From the NCBI GenBank assembly GCA_963827725.1, contig CAWHBM010000001.1:496001-560000 (forward strand): a stretch of 64,000 nucleotides of DNA, given 5' to 3'. Positions 35,311 through 43,866 of the stretch are shown piece after piece. Both the position numbers and the translations under genes were made by a program. Source of the DNA: VAXT01 sp963827725 (GTDB lineage Bacteria > Actinomycetota > Thermoleophilia > Gaiellales > Gaiellaceae). Below the pieces are notes generated by a model. It saw only the letters and a list, made by a program, of their open reading frames with translations, searched no databases and was not told the DNA's origin. Positions within the stretch are counted from its first letter, which is position 1; every line of letters starts with the position of its first letter.

Positions 35311-36141
35311 ATGAAACACCTAGCCAGATTTAGGCCTTCGCCGGCAATGGTCGTGGCCTGCCTTGCACTCTCCGTCGCGCTCGGGGGAACGAGCGTTGCG
35401 GCGATTCAGGCACTGCCGAGAGACAGCGTCGGCGCAAAGCAGCTCAAGAGGAACGCCGTCACCGGGCCCAAGATCAAGGCAAATGCGGTCACCGGTGCAA
35501 AAGTCGCTGCGAACTCGTTGACCGGCGCCGACATCAACGAGGCGCGCCTCGGCAAGGTTCCCGCAGCGGCCACGGCCGATACGGCCAACCCGATCGGTGG
35601 CGCGGGCGGCGATCTCGCCGGCACCTACCCCAACCCGACCGTCGCCGCCGGTGCGATCACGACGTCGAAGATCGGGGCGATCCCGCAGGCCCGTCTCGAG
35701 AAGTCGTTGGGCCAGGCGATTCCCGGCACAGAGTCGATCGTTCCGCTGACCTGGGATGTGCAGAGGTACAACGTCGGCGGCATGTTCAATCCAGCCACTC
35801 CGGATCGGCTCGTCGTACAGGTCCCAGGCGTCTACGCCATCGATGCGGGAGCCCGGTGGGTTGGGAACCTGACGGGGTACCGATTCGTCGCGGTCTGCCT
35901 GAACGGAGGCGGCGCAGACACCTGCGGTGCCGCGAACAACGTCGCGGTCAGTGAGTACGCGACGAACCACAACCCGGGAGTCGGGGTCGTCAGGTTGACC
36001 CAGCAGACTGTCTCGACGCAGATCAAGCTCGCCGCTGGCGACGTCATCCAAGTCGTCGTCACTCAGAACACCGGCGCCAACCTCACCGTCGACGGGCTGC
36101 CGGCCACGAACTTCGCCATGACCTGGATCGGGAACGGCTAA
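35311..36141 (+). CDS. Secreted repeat protein with C1q/TNF-like C-terminal domain
   Basis: A 276-residue exported protein. ATG 35311 follows AGGGAGG. The signal region is SPAMVVACLALSVALGGTSV. Next come repeats of about ten residues of the type N(A/S)(V/L)TGxKxxAN (residues 45-85), a GGDLAGTYPNPTVAAGAI stretch seen in tail-fibre-like proteins, and a C-terminal beta domain of about 130 residues (VPLTWDVQRYN, VVQVPGVYAIDAGARWVGNL, IKLAAGDVIQVVVTQNTG) that resembles C1q/TNF jelly-rolls. Probably a trimeric surface or matrix protein. A broken paralogue follows directly. Confidence 0.8.
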   Translation: MKHLARFRPSPAMVVACLALSVALGGTSVAAIQALPRDSVGAKQLKRNAVTGPKIKANAVTGAKVAANSLTGADINEARLGKVPAAATADTANPIGGAGGDLAGTYPNPTVAAGAITTSKIGAIPQARLEKSLGQAIPGTESIVPLTWDVQRYNVGGMFNPATPDRLVVQVPGVYAIDAGARWVGNLTGYRFVAVCLNGGGADTCGAANNVAVSEYATNHNPGVGVVRLTQQTVSTQIKLAAGDVIQVVVTQNTGANLTVDGLPATNFAMTWIGNG

Positions 36142-36208
36142 GCGCCTACTCGATCGAGCTCGCAGCAAGAGAGCCCGCCAACCCGCGCCTAGGCCTGATC
36201 GACGACGC

Positions 36209-36221
36209 GACTGGGATAGTG
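36209..36221 (+). promoter_or_regulatory. Promoter motif upstream of the broken paralogue
   Basis: GACTGGGATAGTG, the counterpart of the motif at 35262-35274, with the same 36-base distance to the start codon. Its retention in front of a broken gene indicates that the promoter was copied with the gene. Confidence 0.45.
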
Positions 36222-36257
36222 TACTCGTCGTCAACTCCGTCGAATCAGAGGAGGAAC

Positions 36258-36954
36258 ATGAAGCATCTACGCCGGACCACGCCGTCGCCGGCGATGGTCG
36301 TCGCGTGCATCGCACTCACCGTCGCCCTCGGCTGGGACGAGCTACGCGGCGATCAAGCTGCCGAAGAACAGCGTCGGCACGAAGCAGCTCAAGAAGAACG
36401 CCGTCACCGCGCTCGAAGGTGAAAGCCAACGCCGTCACCTGGCGCGAAGGTGCGCGAACAACGCGATCTGACGGGCGCCGACGTGCATCGAGTCGAGCCT
36501 CGGGCAAGTGCCTTCGGCGGCGAGCGCAGCCACCGCGGCCAACGGCCGGCACTGCTGCGCCGAGCGGCGCCGCCGGCGGCAGCCTGGCCGGAACCTATCC
36601 GGCTCCGTCCCTTGCCGCGAACGGCTGTCACGTCCGCCGCGGTCATCGATGCCGCTCAGGCCACGCGGGCTCCGAAAAGCTGACATCGCGGGCAGTCACG
36701 ACCTACAGCAACCGTTCGAGCCCGACCGAACATCCGGCCGGGTTCTTGCGCCTCGGACTCGGTGAGCATCGCGGGAGCTGTCAACAACGAGGTGGTCGAT
36801 CGCGCCACTCCCGTCGAACACGGTCTGGAGAAACCTGATGTACGCGGCTTGGTTGGCTCAGACCGACCTGGTCTCGCTCAGGCTCTGCAATCCGACGGGC
36901 GCGGCCATTGAGGGTTCCCGCGCTGCCTTTCCGACTTCGCTGCTGATTCGGTGA
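36258..36954 (+). pseudogene. Broken paralogue of the C1q-like secreted protein
   Basis: The start (ATG after GAGGAGGA; MKHLRRTTPSPAMVVACIAL) closely matches the preceding gene. Within 30 codons the frame breaks, and the expected sequence continues in other frames: AAIKLPKNSVGTKQLKKNAV, then KVKANAVTGAKV, then GGSLAGTYPAPSLAANG. The tail reads VWRNLMYAAWLAQTDLVSLR and LCNPTGAAIEGSRAAFP, ending at TGA 36952-36954. At least four shifts are needed, more than elsewhere in the window, so real decay is possible here in addition to sequence error. Confidence 0.7.
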
Positions 36955-37037
36955 CTAGCTCGAGGCCAGGTCTTGCGCGACGCATAGCGCGAGGCCTGGC
37001 TCTTCGCTTTCGTCAGCAACGTCACGTAGATTGGGTC

Positions 37038-38619
37038 GTGGCGACCGACTGAAGAAGGGCGCGAGACCGACTCCGGAATCGAGATCAAGCCGGTCTACAC
37101 GGACGAGGACGTCGCGGAGCTCGAGCTCGAGCTGCCCGGCGAGTTCCCGTTCACGCGCGGCCCGTACAAGGACATGTACCGCGGGCGGCCGTGGACGATC
37201 CGGCAATACGCGGGCTTCGCGTCGGCCGAGGAGACGAACGCCCGCTTCCGCTACCTGCTCGAGCGCGGGCAGACCGGCCTCTCCGTCGCGTTCGACCTGC
37301 CCACGCAGCTCGGCTACGACTCCGACGACCCGCGCGCCGAGGGCGAGGTGGGGCGGACCGGCGTCGCCATCGACTCGCTCGCCGACATGGAGCTCCTCTT
37401 CGACCAGATCCCGCTCGGCGAGGTCTCGACCTCGATGACGATCAACGCGCCGGCGGCGATGCTCCTCCTGCTGTACGAGCTCGTGGCAGAAGGCCAGGGC
37501 GTGCCGGGCGACAAGCTGCGCGGCACCGTCCAGAACGACATCCTCAAGGAGTACTGCGCCCGCGGGAACTACATCTTTCCGCCGCGGCCGTCGATGCGCC
37601 TCACGACCGACCTCTTCGCCTACGCGAGCGAGAAGCTGCCGAACTGGAACACGATCTCGATCTCGGGCTACCACATCCGAGAGGCGGGATCGACTGCGGT
37701 CCAGGAGCTCGCGTTCACGCTCGCGAATGGCATCGCCTACGCGCAGGCGGCGGTCGACGCGGGACTCTCACCGAACGACTTCGGCGAGCGGCTCTCCTTC
37801 TTCTTCAACGCGCACAACCACTTCTTCCAGGAGGTCGCGAAGTTCCGTGCAGCACGGCGGCTCTGGGCGGAGATCATGCGCGAGCGCTTCGGGGCGACGA
37901 ACCCGAAAGCCCAGGCTCTGCGCTTCCATGCGCAGACGGGCGGCTCGACGCTCACGGCGCAGCAGCCCGAGAACAACATCGTGCGGGTCGCGATCCAGGC
38001 GCTCTCGGCGGTCGCCGGCGGCGCGCAGTCGATCCACACGAACGCCTTCGACGAAGCGCTTGCGCTCCCGACCGAGCATTCCGCGAAGATCGCCCTCCGC
38101 ACCCAGCAGCTGCTCGCGCACGAGGCGGGCGGGACGGACACGGCCGACCCCTTCGGCGGCGCCTACTTCATCGAGGCTCTGACGGACGAGCTCGAGGCGG
38201 CCGCCCGCGAGCTGATCGAGCGGGTGGACGAGGTCGGCGGCGCGGTCGAGGCGATCGAGCAGGGCTTCGTCCAGCGGGAGATCGAGGACGCGGCGTACAA
38301 GCACACCGCCGACGTCGAGGCCGGCGAGAAGGTGATCGTCGGCGTCAACCGCTACCGGGAGGAGGAGGCGGAGCCGATCGAGCTGCACAAGCTCGACCCC
38401 GACGCGGAGCGCCGCCAGCTCGAGCGCACGGCGAAGGTGCGGGCGGAGCGGAACGCGGACGAGGCGACTAAGGCGCTCGCGGAGGTGCGCCGGGTCGCTG
38501 AGAGCGGCGAGAACCTGCTGCCGCCGATGCGCGAGGCACTGGGGGTCAACTGCACCGTCGGCGAGATCTCGAACGAGCTGCGCGAGGTGTTCGGCACGTA
38601 CGACGCGCAGCGGTCATGA
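37038..38619 (+). CDS. Methylmalonyl-CoA mutase large (catalytic) subunit
   Basis: The catalytic TIM barrel of a methylmalonyl-CoA-mutase-family enzyme: MYRGRPWTIRQYAGFASAEE, LSVAFDLPTQLGYDSD, TSMTINAPA, GTVQNDILKEYCARG, ISISGYHIREAGSTAVQE, THNAFDEALALP-like and GGTDTADPFGGAYFIE. No B12-binding domain follows, so the cobalamin subunit must be separate, as in split mutases; it is not in the window. It isomerises methylmalonyl-CoA and succinyl-CoA or a related acyl-CoA pair. The conserved N-terminus (SGIEIKPVYTDEDVAELELE and PGEFPFTRGPYKD) is in frame, but a start codon is reached only at GTG 37038 if one base near 37050 is removed (VATD-EEGRETDSG). Starting at ATG 37174 would lose this part. 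Confidence 0.9.
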
Positions 38620-38635
38620 AGTCCGCTAGATCGTC

Positions 38636-39664
38636 TTGAGAATCCTGCTCGTCTCCCAGATGTATCCGGGGCCGGACGACCCGGACCTCGGCGCCTTCGT
38701 GCAGGGAATCGAGCGCGCGCTCGCGGAGCGCGGGCACGAGATCGAGCTCGCCGTCGTTCGTGGGCGCGGCGGCGGGAAGCGGCGGCACCTGCGTCTTGCG
38801 CGCGAAACCGCGCGCGTGACGGGCCGCTTTCGCCCGGAGGTCGTCTACGCCCACTTCCTCGTCCCGACCGGGCTCTCCGCGGCGCTCTTCGGGCGAGCAC
38901 CTCTTGTCGTCACCGCTCACGGACGCGACGTCCGCAACATCGGCGCCTATCCTGGCATCGCGGCCGCCACGCGCTTCGTCGCGCGGCGCGCCTCGTCGCT
39001 CATCGCCGTCTCGGACTACCTTCGCCGCGAGCTCGAGGGGAAGATCCCCGAGGCTCGCGGGAAAACCGAGGTCGTCGACTGCGGCGTCGACCTCACCCTC
39101 TTCGCGGGGTCTGACCCCGTAAAGTTAACGGGGTCAGACCCTGTTAAGAGTCCTGCAAACGGGCCTGTTTTTGTTTGCGTCGGCAGCCTGATCGAGCGCA
39201 AGAACGTCGTCCGCCTGGCGGATGCCTTCGCGAGCCTCGGGACCGGCCGCCTGGTCTTCGTAGGCGACGGGCCTCTGCGCTTGGAGCTCGAAGGCCGCCC
39301 GAACGTCGAGGTCACGGGCCGCGTCTCGCACGAGCAGGTGCCGCGCTACCTCGCCGAGGCGACCGTCCTCTGCCAGCCGTCCACGATCGAGCCGTTCGGC
39401 CAGGCGCTTCTGGAGGCGATGGCCTCCGAGCGCTCGGTGGTCGCAACGCGCATCGGGGGGCCGCCCGAGTTCGTGACGCCTGAGGCCGGCGTTCTCGTCG
39501 ACCCTCTCGACACGCCGGCTCTCGCCGATGCGATGAAGCGAGCCGCCGCCCTACCGAGCCCGAACCCGGCGGCGAGGGCCGCCGCGGCCGAGCACGACGT
39601 CAGACGTCAGGCGGAGAAGATCGAGACGATCCTGGAAAGAGCCGCTCGAGATCGGCCAGCCTGA
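38636..39664 (+). CDS. Glycosyltransferase family 4 protein with in-frame repeat insertion
   Basis: A 342-residue GT-B glycosyltransferase. The start TTGAGAATC encodes RILLVSQMYPGPDDPDLGAF, a typical GT4 beginning. Later marks are VVTAHGRDVRNIGAYP, NGPVFVCVGSLIERKNVVRL, GDGPLRLELEG, and the nucleotide-sugar motif QPSTIEPFGQALLEAMASER with the EPFG Glu. It transfers a sugar from a nucleotide donor to an acceptor that is not evident. Between the two Rossmann domains the peptide GSDPVKLTGSDPVK is encoded by a palindromic insertion (39107-39141). No sugar-pathway neighbours. Confidence 0.88.
   Translation: MRILLVSQMYPGPDDPDLGAFVQGIERALAERGHEIELAVVRGRGGGKRRHLRLARETARVTGRFRPEVVYAHFLVPTGLSAALFGRAPLVVTAHGRDVRNIGAYPGIAAATRFVARRASSLIAVSDYLRRELEGKIPEARGKTEVVDCGVDLTLFAGSDPVKLTGSDPVKSPANGPVFVCVGSLIERKNVVRLADAFASLGTGRLVFVGDGPLRLELEGRPNVEVTGRVSHEQVPRYLAEATVLCQPSTIEPFGQALLEAMASERSVVATRIGGPPEFVTPEAGVLVDPLDTPALADAMKRAAALPSPNPAARAAAAEHDVRRQAEKIETILERAARDRPA
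39107..39141. repeat. REP/MITE-like palindrome within the glycosyltransferase gene
   Basis: GGGTCTGACCCCGT (39107-39120), a 7-base loop AAAGTTA, and the exact reverse complement ACGGGGTCAGACCC (39128-39141). The reading frame stays open through it, giving GSDPVK twice. GGGTCTGACCCC-type palindromes look like dispersed bacterial repeats of the REP kind. No other copy is obvious in this window. Confidence 0.75.
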
Positions 39665-39830
39665 TCTCGACGAGCGGGCGCACGCTCTCCTCGAGCCCCA
39701 GCTCGCGCGCGAGGTCCAGGGCCTGCTGGTAGCTCTCTCGCGCCTTGTGCGGCGACACGCCCTGTTTCAGCCGGTTGTCGCCGGTGACCAGAAGCTTCTG
39801 AATCCGTTCCCGAGACTCGGGGCTACTCAC
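39600..39830 (-). CDS. Small TPR-like hypothetical protein (76 aa)
   Basis: A 76-residue helical protein: RERIQKLLVTGDNRLKQG, then SPHKARESYQQALDLARELG, which looks like a single tetratricopeptide repeat, then EESVRPLVEIRLADLERLFP. The sequence is plausible and has a GTG start, but the last 65 bases overlap the end of the glycosyltransferase gene on the other strand and no good ribosome site is visible. Function unknown. Confidence 0.5.
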   Translation of the reverse strand: MSSPESRERIQKLLVTGDNRLKQGVSPHKARESYQQALDLARELGLEESVRPLVEIRLADLERLFPGSSRSSPPDV

Positions 39831-39913
39831 AAGGAGAGACTAGCTTTGGCACTAATCGGGTAACCCCTCGACTGACGGAAGCTGCTATTCGCCCCCCCGC
39901 ACCCCCAATCCGT

Positions 39914-40270
39914 GTGCTGATCGCCGACGACGAGCCGCTCTTCATAGAGTCGGTCGAAGCGCTGCTGGCCGGCGACGATCGCCTCGAGGTGGTGGGCACG
40001 GCGACGGATGGCAAGAAAGCCGTCGACCTCGGGCTCTCGCTGGCACCGGACGTCATGCTGATGGACATCTCGATGCCGAAGCTCGACGGCATCGAGGCCG
40101 CGCGCAGGATTCGCCTGCACCATCCACGAGCCTGCATCCTCGTGCTCACCGGCTCCAGCGTCTCCGCCGACATCGACCGTGCCCGCGAGGCCGGAGTCGC
40201 TGCCTTCCTCACGAAGGACCGGCTTGGAAGCCAGCTCGTGGACGCGATCCTCGATCTGGGCGGTCGTTAG
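39914..40270 (+). CDS. Single-domain response regulator (CheY-like receiver)
   Basis: A receiver domain of about 118 residues: LIADDEPLFIESVEALLAGD, phospho-Asp in MLMDISMPKLDG, Thr/Ser in LVLTGSS and Lys in FLTKDRLG. It resembles receivers of the NarL type but stops before any DNA-binding domain. GTG at 39914 drops the usual first two residues of the fold; the frame is open upstream through a run of seven C without another standard start, so either an unusual start or a miscounted homopolymer is possible. Its kinase is unknown. Confidence 0.75.
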   Translation: MLIADDEPLFIESVEALLAGDDRLEVVGTATDGKKAVDLGLSLAPDVMLMDISMPKLDGIEAARRIRLHHPRACILVLTGSSVSADIDRAREAGVAAFLTKDRLGSQLVDAILDLGGR

Positions 40271-40283
40271 CTACCCTGTTTAG

Positions 40284-40538
40284 GTGCTTCCGCTTCTCGC
40301 ATTCGTCAACGATTTCGGCCAGCCGGCTTTCGTCTTCTTTCACTTCATGACGGCGATCGGGCTCGTCGGGCTCGTGCTGATGCACTCGGGCCGCGACGCC
40401 GGGATGGCGGGGATGGGCTACGTGCCCCAGTCCCAGGGCGGGACTCACATCGTCGAGCGGAACCTGACACGCCTGACGGTCGCGGTCGGGATTCTGTTCT
40501 TCATCAACACCATCGTCCTCTACCACCTGCTCGGGTAA
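40284..40538 (+). CDS. secG: Preprotein translocase subunit SecG
   Basis: An 84-residue protein with two membrane helices (PAFVFFHFMTAIGLVGLVLM and RLTVAVGILFFINTIVLYHL) joined by a Gly-rich loop (GRDAGMAGMGYVPQSQGGTH). This is the SecG layout, an accessory part of the SecYEG export channel. The start is GTG. It lies 13 bases after the receiver gene and converges on tldE. Confidence 0.85.
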   Translation: MLPLLAFVNDFGQPAFVFFHFMTAIGLVGLVLMHSGRDAGMAGMGYVPQSQGGTHIVERNLTRLTVAVGILFFINTIVLYHLLG

Positions 40539-40541
40539 CTA

Positions 40542-41900
40542 CTAGATCCCGGGGCCGGACCCGGTGCCCGTGATGTGGAAGCGGCCGGTGGCGATCGCCG
40601 GCACGCGCGCCGCGTGCGGGAAGCGGTCGTCGTAGAGCTCGTTCATGTTCATGAGCAGGGGCTCGCGCGCCAGGCCCCGTACCTCGCCCAGGACGTCGGC
40701 CATCGGCACCGTGAAGCGGAGGTTCACGAGCGGCTCGGCCACCTTGCCGTCCCGGATCCGGAACGTTCCGTCCCGGGTCATCCCCGTCAGGACGCCGCCG
40801 CGAGGATCGATGACGCTCAGGTAGTGGAGACGGGTGACGTAGATCCCGTCGCCCACGAGCTCCGCGAGCTCCTCCAGCGAGGCCGCGTCGCCGCCGGCCA
40901 TCGAGAACGCAGTCGGCAAGGGGCCGAAGAAGCGCCACGCATCAGGCGACGCATGGCCGGTCGAGACGCGGCCGTTGCCCGCCTTGGCCGCGCTCCCGCG
41001 ATCCCAGACGACGTCGCGCGCGACCCCGGCCTCGACGAGCTCGACCCGCTCCTTGGGCGTGCCCTCGAAGTCGAACCGCTTCGGCATGTTCGTCTCGTCG
41101 AGAGCGTCGTCTGAGATCGACACCTTCTCGTCGAAGACCCGCTCTCCGATCCGGCCGCAGAAGTAGCTCCGCTCCTCGAGGAAGCCCTGTGCCCCGAGCG
41201 AGTCGTACGAGAACCAGCGCAGCAGCTCGGCGACGGCGTACGGCTCGAGGACGGCGGCGTAGTGGCCGGCCTCGATCTCCCCGGCTCCGCGGGTGCGAGC
41301 CGCCTTGGCCGAGGCCTCGCGGGCCGCTGCGGCGGGATCGACGTCCGCCAGCCGCCAGTGAGTCTGCTCTGCCCAGCCGGAAGCCCCGTCGACGGCTGCG
41401 AGGCAGAGCGCGTTCGCGTCGGTGAGCGCCTGGTCAGCGACGAGCCCGGTCGAGGACGCGAGTGCGATCTCGGTGACGCCGCTCGTGAAGTACCCGTAGA
41501 GCTCGAAGTCGCCCGCAGCTTCGATCGCGACGCCGGCGAGCCGCGCCTGGTCCTCGGGACCGAGCGAGGCCGTCTCGTCGTCGAAGGCATCGACGTCTGG
41601 ATACTCCGCGGGCGGAGCGAGGCCGGGGAAGTCGGGATCTGCCCGCGCCTGGTCGGCGCCCTCGCCGGCCCTCTTGGCGAGGTCGGCAAGCCCGTCGACA
41701 CGGTTCGTCGCGGCCCAGCCGACGCGCCCGTCGCGGACGATGCGCAGGCGAATGACCGCGTTGTCGATCAGCGTCGGCTGGTGGACGATCGACCCGGCGA
41801 AGCGCGCGACACCAGAGCGCTCCGCGTGGACGAGCACCTCCGCTTCGTCGCCTTCTGCGGCGCGCAGGGCCTCCTCTGCGAGATCAAGCGCCCTGCTCAA
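40542..41900 (-). CDS. TldE/PmbA family metalloprotease-like subunit
   Basis: A 452-residue member of the TldD/PmbA family. It lacks the HExxxH zinc motif present in its partner, as expected for TldE. Family features include the N-terminal beta part (VARFAGSIVHQPTLIDNAVI), SYFCGRIGERVFDEKVSISD, and the C-terminal PRGGVLTGMTRDGTFRIRDG with VNLRFTVPMADVLGEVRGLA. TldD and TldE form a heterodimer that degrades unfolded peptides and matures some modified peptides. It overlaps tldD by ATGA. Confidence 0.9.
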   Translation of the reverse strand: MSRALDLAEEALRAAEGDEAEVLVHAERSGVARFAGSIVHQPTLIDNAVIRLRIVRDGRVGWAATNRVDGLADLAKRAGEGADQARADPDFPGLAPPAEYPDVDAFDDETASLGPEDQARLAGVAIEAAGDFELYGYFTSGVTEIALASSTGLVADQALTDANALCLAAVDGASGWAEQTHWRLADVDPAAAAREASAKAARTRGAGEIEAGHYAAVLEPYAVAELLRWFSYDSLGAQGFLEERSYFCGRIGERVFDEKVSISDDALDETNMPKRFDFEGTPKERVELVEAGVARDVVWDRGSAAKAGNGRVSTGHASPDAWRFFGPLPTAFSMAGGDAASLEELAELVGDGIYVTRLHYLSVIDPRGGVLTGMTRDGTFRIRDGKVAEPLVNLRFTVPMADVLGEVRGLAREPLLMNMNELYDDRFPHAARVPAIATGRFHITGTGSGPGI

Positions 41901-43330
41901 CCGGAGACGCCCACCTCCACGTCACGGAACCGCGCCGGCGCGGCGCCGTGCGAGACATGGGCTTCCTGGCCGGGTTGGCCCTTGCCGCAGTTCGTCAGGC
42001 CGAAAAGCTGCCACTCGTCGGGGCCGGCCACACCGTCGAGCTTGCCCCAGAAGACCGGCGTGACGCCCGTATAGGTCGCGTCCCGCAGCATCCGTCCGAG
42101 CTTGCCCTTCTTGATCTCCCAGGCGATCTGCGTCCCGAACTGGAAGTTCAGCCGCTTGTCGTCGATCGACCAGCTCTTGTTCGTCTCGAGGTAGAGGCCG
42201 TCGTCGACGTCGGCGAGGAGATCCTCGAAGGTGCCCTCGCCCGGCTCGAGATGGAGGTTCGTCATTCGCACGAGCGGCATGCGGGCCCAACCGTCCGCCC
42301 GCATCGAGCCACCCGCGCCGGCGCCGATCCGCGCAGCGGTCTCGCGAGACGTGAGGAAGCCGCGAAGGACGCCTTCCTCGACGATCGCTTCTCGCTGTGC
42401 CGGCACGCCTTCGTCGTCGAAGGCGAAGGTGCCGAGACCGAGCGGCGTCGTCGCGTCGGAGACGATGTTCATCTGCGACGAGCCGTAGCGGAGGTTGCCG
42501 AGGTCGTCCGGCGAGAGGAAGCTCGTCCCCGCGTATGCCGCCTCGGTGCCGTAAACGCGGTCGAGCTCCGTCGGATGGCCGACCGACTCGTGCACCTGCA
42601 TGATCGTTTGCTCCGGAGACAGGATGACCGTCGTCCGGCCGGAGGGGCATTCGTCGGCGCTGAGTAGTGCGACGGCCTGCTCGCCGACGCGTGGCGCCTC
42701 GGTATCGAGGTTCATTCCCTCGACGTACTCCCAGCCGCCCTGGGCGCTGACGCCGGCGTGTTGGCTCGGGTAGCTCCGGATCTGGGAGACCTCGCCGGCG
42801 CTCGCGTACGCGTCGATGCCGCCGCCGCATTCGAAGAGGTCCTGCTCGATCGCGGCCCCGTCCGAGGAGACGAGGAACTTGTGCTCGCGCTGGGCGCGGA
42901 CCATCGCCTGGGTCACCTTGACCTCCGGCAGGCGCATGCCCTCCTCTGCGCGGAGGCAAAGATCGACCTTCTCGGAGAGCGGCACGTCGAAGGGGTCGCG
43001 CTCGAGGGGCGTCCTGTAGTCGCCGCTCTGCGGGTCGATCGGCAAGAGCGAGGTCTCGTGCCGGCCGGGGGCCGCCTTCGCGAACGCCGTCGCCCGTAGC
43101 GCTGCTTCTCGGGCTGCCGCCTCGTCCAGCCGGCCCTCGCCGGCGAATCCCCACGCGCCGTCGACGAGGACGCGGACGCCGATGCCCTCGCTCTCGGCGT
43201 CGCTCAGGTCGTCGACCTGGAGGTTCTTCGTGACCACGTGCTGGCGCCGAAGGCTGACAGCGCGCGCGTCGGCATACGAAGCTCCGGCCCCAAGAGCTGC
43301 ATCGACTGCTGCCTCAGCCAGCGCCTTCAC
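41897..43330 (-). CDS. TldD family zinc metalloprotease subunit
   Basis: A 477-residue TldD-type protein. The zinc motif is in IMQVHESVGHPTELDRVYG (HExxxH), and other family stretches are GIGVRVLVDGAWGFAGEGRL, LRYGSSQMNIVSD and FTSRETAARIG-like LTSRETAARIGAG. It is the catalytic half of the TldD-TldE peptidase and acts in the cytosol. It begins just downstream of tRNA-Leu on the other strand. No ribosomal peptide precursor is visible near the pair, so housekeeping peptide turnover is the default reading. Confidence 0.92.
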   Translation of the reverse strand: MKALAEAAVDAALGAGASYADARAVSLRRQHVVTKNLQVDDLSDAESEGIGVRVLVDGAWGFAGEGRLDEAAAREAALRATAFAKAAPGRHETSLLPIDPQSGDYRTPLERDPFDVPLSEKVDLCLRAEEGMRLPEVKVTQAMVRAQREHKFLVSSDGAAIEQDLFECGGGIDAYASAGEVSQIRSYPSQHAGVSAQGGWEYVEGMNLDTEAPRVGEQAVALLSADECPSGRTTVILSPEQTIMQVHESVGHPTELDRVYGTEAAYAGTSFLSPDDLGNLRYGSSQMNIVSDATTPLGLGTFAFDDEGVPAQREAIVEEGVLRGFLTSRETAARIGAGAGGSMRADGWARMPLVRMTNLHLEPGEGTFEDLLADVDDGLYLETNKSWSIDDKRLNFQFGTQIAWEIKKGKLGRMLRDATYTGVTPVFWGKLDGVAGPDEWQLFGLTNCGKGQPGQEAHVSHGAAPARFRDVEVGVSG

Positions 43331-43367
43331 GTCGATACCCTAATCGCGTGGCTAGACTGGCCCGCGC

Positions 43368-43453
<86 letters not shown>

Positions 43454-43456
43454 CTG

Positions 43457-43477
43457 GAACCCCCGAGAGGGGGTTTC
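43457..43477 (+). terminator. Terminator of tRNA-Leu
   Basis: AACCCCC (43458-43464) and GGGGGTT (43469-43475) form a 7-bp stem with a GAGA tetraloop, followed by a short T-run (TTT in all). It lies 4 bases after the tRNA. Confidence 0.75.
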
Positions 43478-43500
43478 GCGTTCTGGCAGGATCTTGACCC

Positions 43501-43788
43501 TTGCTCGTTCTCTGGCCTCTCGCTCTTGCCGGTGCAGTCGTAGTCGTCGTGAAGAGCCGTCAACGCGGCCTCGGGAACAGAGGCTGGCGGTGGTCTTTTG
43601 CTTGGGCGGTTGCCGGCGCGCTCGCTGTTCTCAGCGTGGTGACGGACATCGGCGTCGCGCTGTATTTCTTCCCGGCGGCTGTCTTCGCGACCTTCTGGCT
43701 CGCCCTGCACGCGCCCTATAACCGGGAAATGGCGGGTTTCCTGGTGGGAGCCGCCGCTACCCTGGTCGCGTTCCTGGCACTTTCCTAG
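43501..43788 (+). CDS. Small membrane protein (95 aa)
   Basis: A 95-residue protein with about four hydrophobic stretches (VLWPLALAGAVVVVV, WSFAWAVAGALAVLSVV, GVALYFFPAAVFATFWLAL, FLVGAAATLVAFLAL) joined by short basic loops. I recognise no family. TTG start at 43501, preceded by a weak ribosome site. It lies between tRNA-Leu and lexA; one LexA box overlaps its downstream edge, so it is not itself placed for SOS control. Confidence 0.6.
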   Translation: MLVLWPLALAGAVVVVVKSRQRGLGNRGWRWSFAWAVAGALAVLSVVTDIGVALYFFPAAVFATFWLALHAPYNREMAGFLVGAAATLVAFLALS

Positions 43789-43794
43789 CGATAC

Positions 43795-43806
43795 GAACGC
43801 GCGTTC
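43795..43806. promoter_or_regulatory. LexA box 1
   Basis: GAACGCGCGTTC, a perfect palindrome matching the Gram-positive/actinobacterial SOS consensus GAAC-N4-GTTC, 72 bases upstream of the lexA GTG. Together with box 2 it indicates autoregulation of lexA. Confidence 0.85.
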
Positions 43807-43839
43807 TTGACGTCGTCCGCGGCTGCCGCTAGCCTGATC

Positions 43840-43851
43840 GAACACATGTTC
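43840..43851. promoter_or_regulatory. LexA box 2
   Basis: GAACACATGTTC, with flanking C and G (CGAACACATGTTCG), is a perfect 14-bp palindrome matching the SOS box consensus. It ends 15 bases before the lexA GTG and overlaps an alternative in-frame ATG, which argues for the later GTG start. Confidence 0.92.
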
Positions 43852-43866
43852 GCGGAAGGAGAACCC

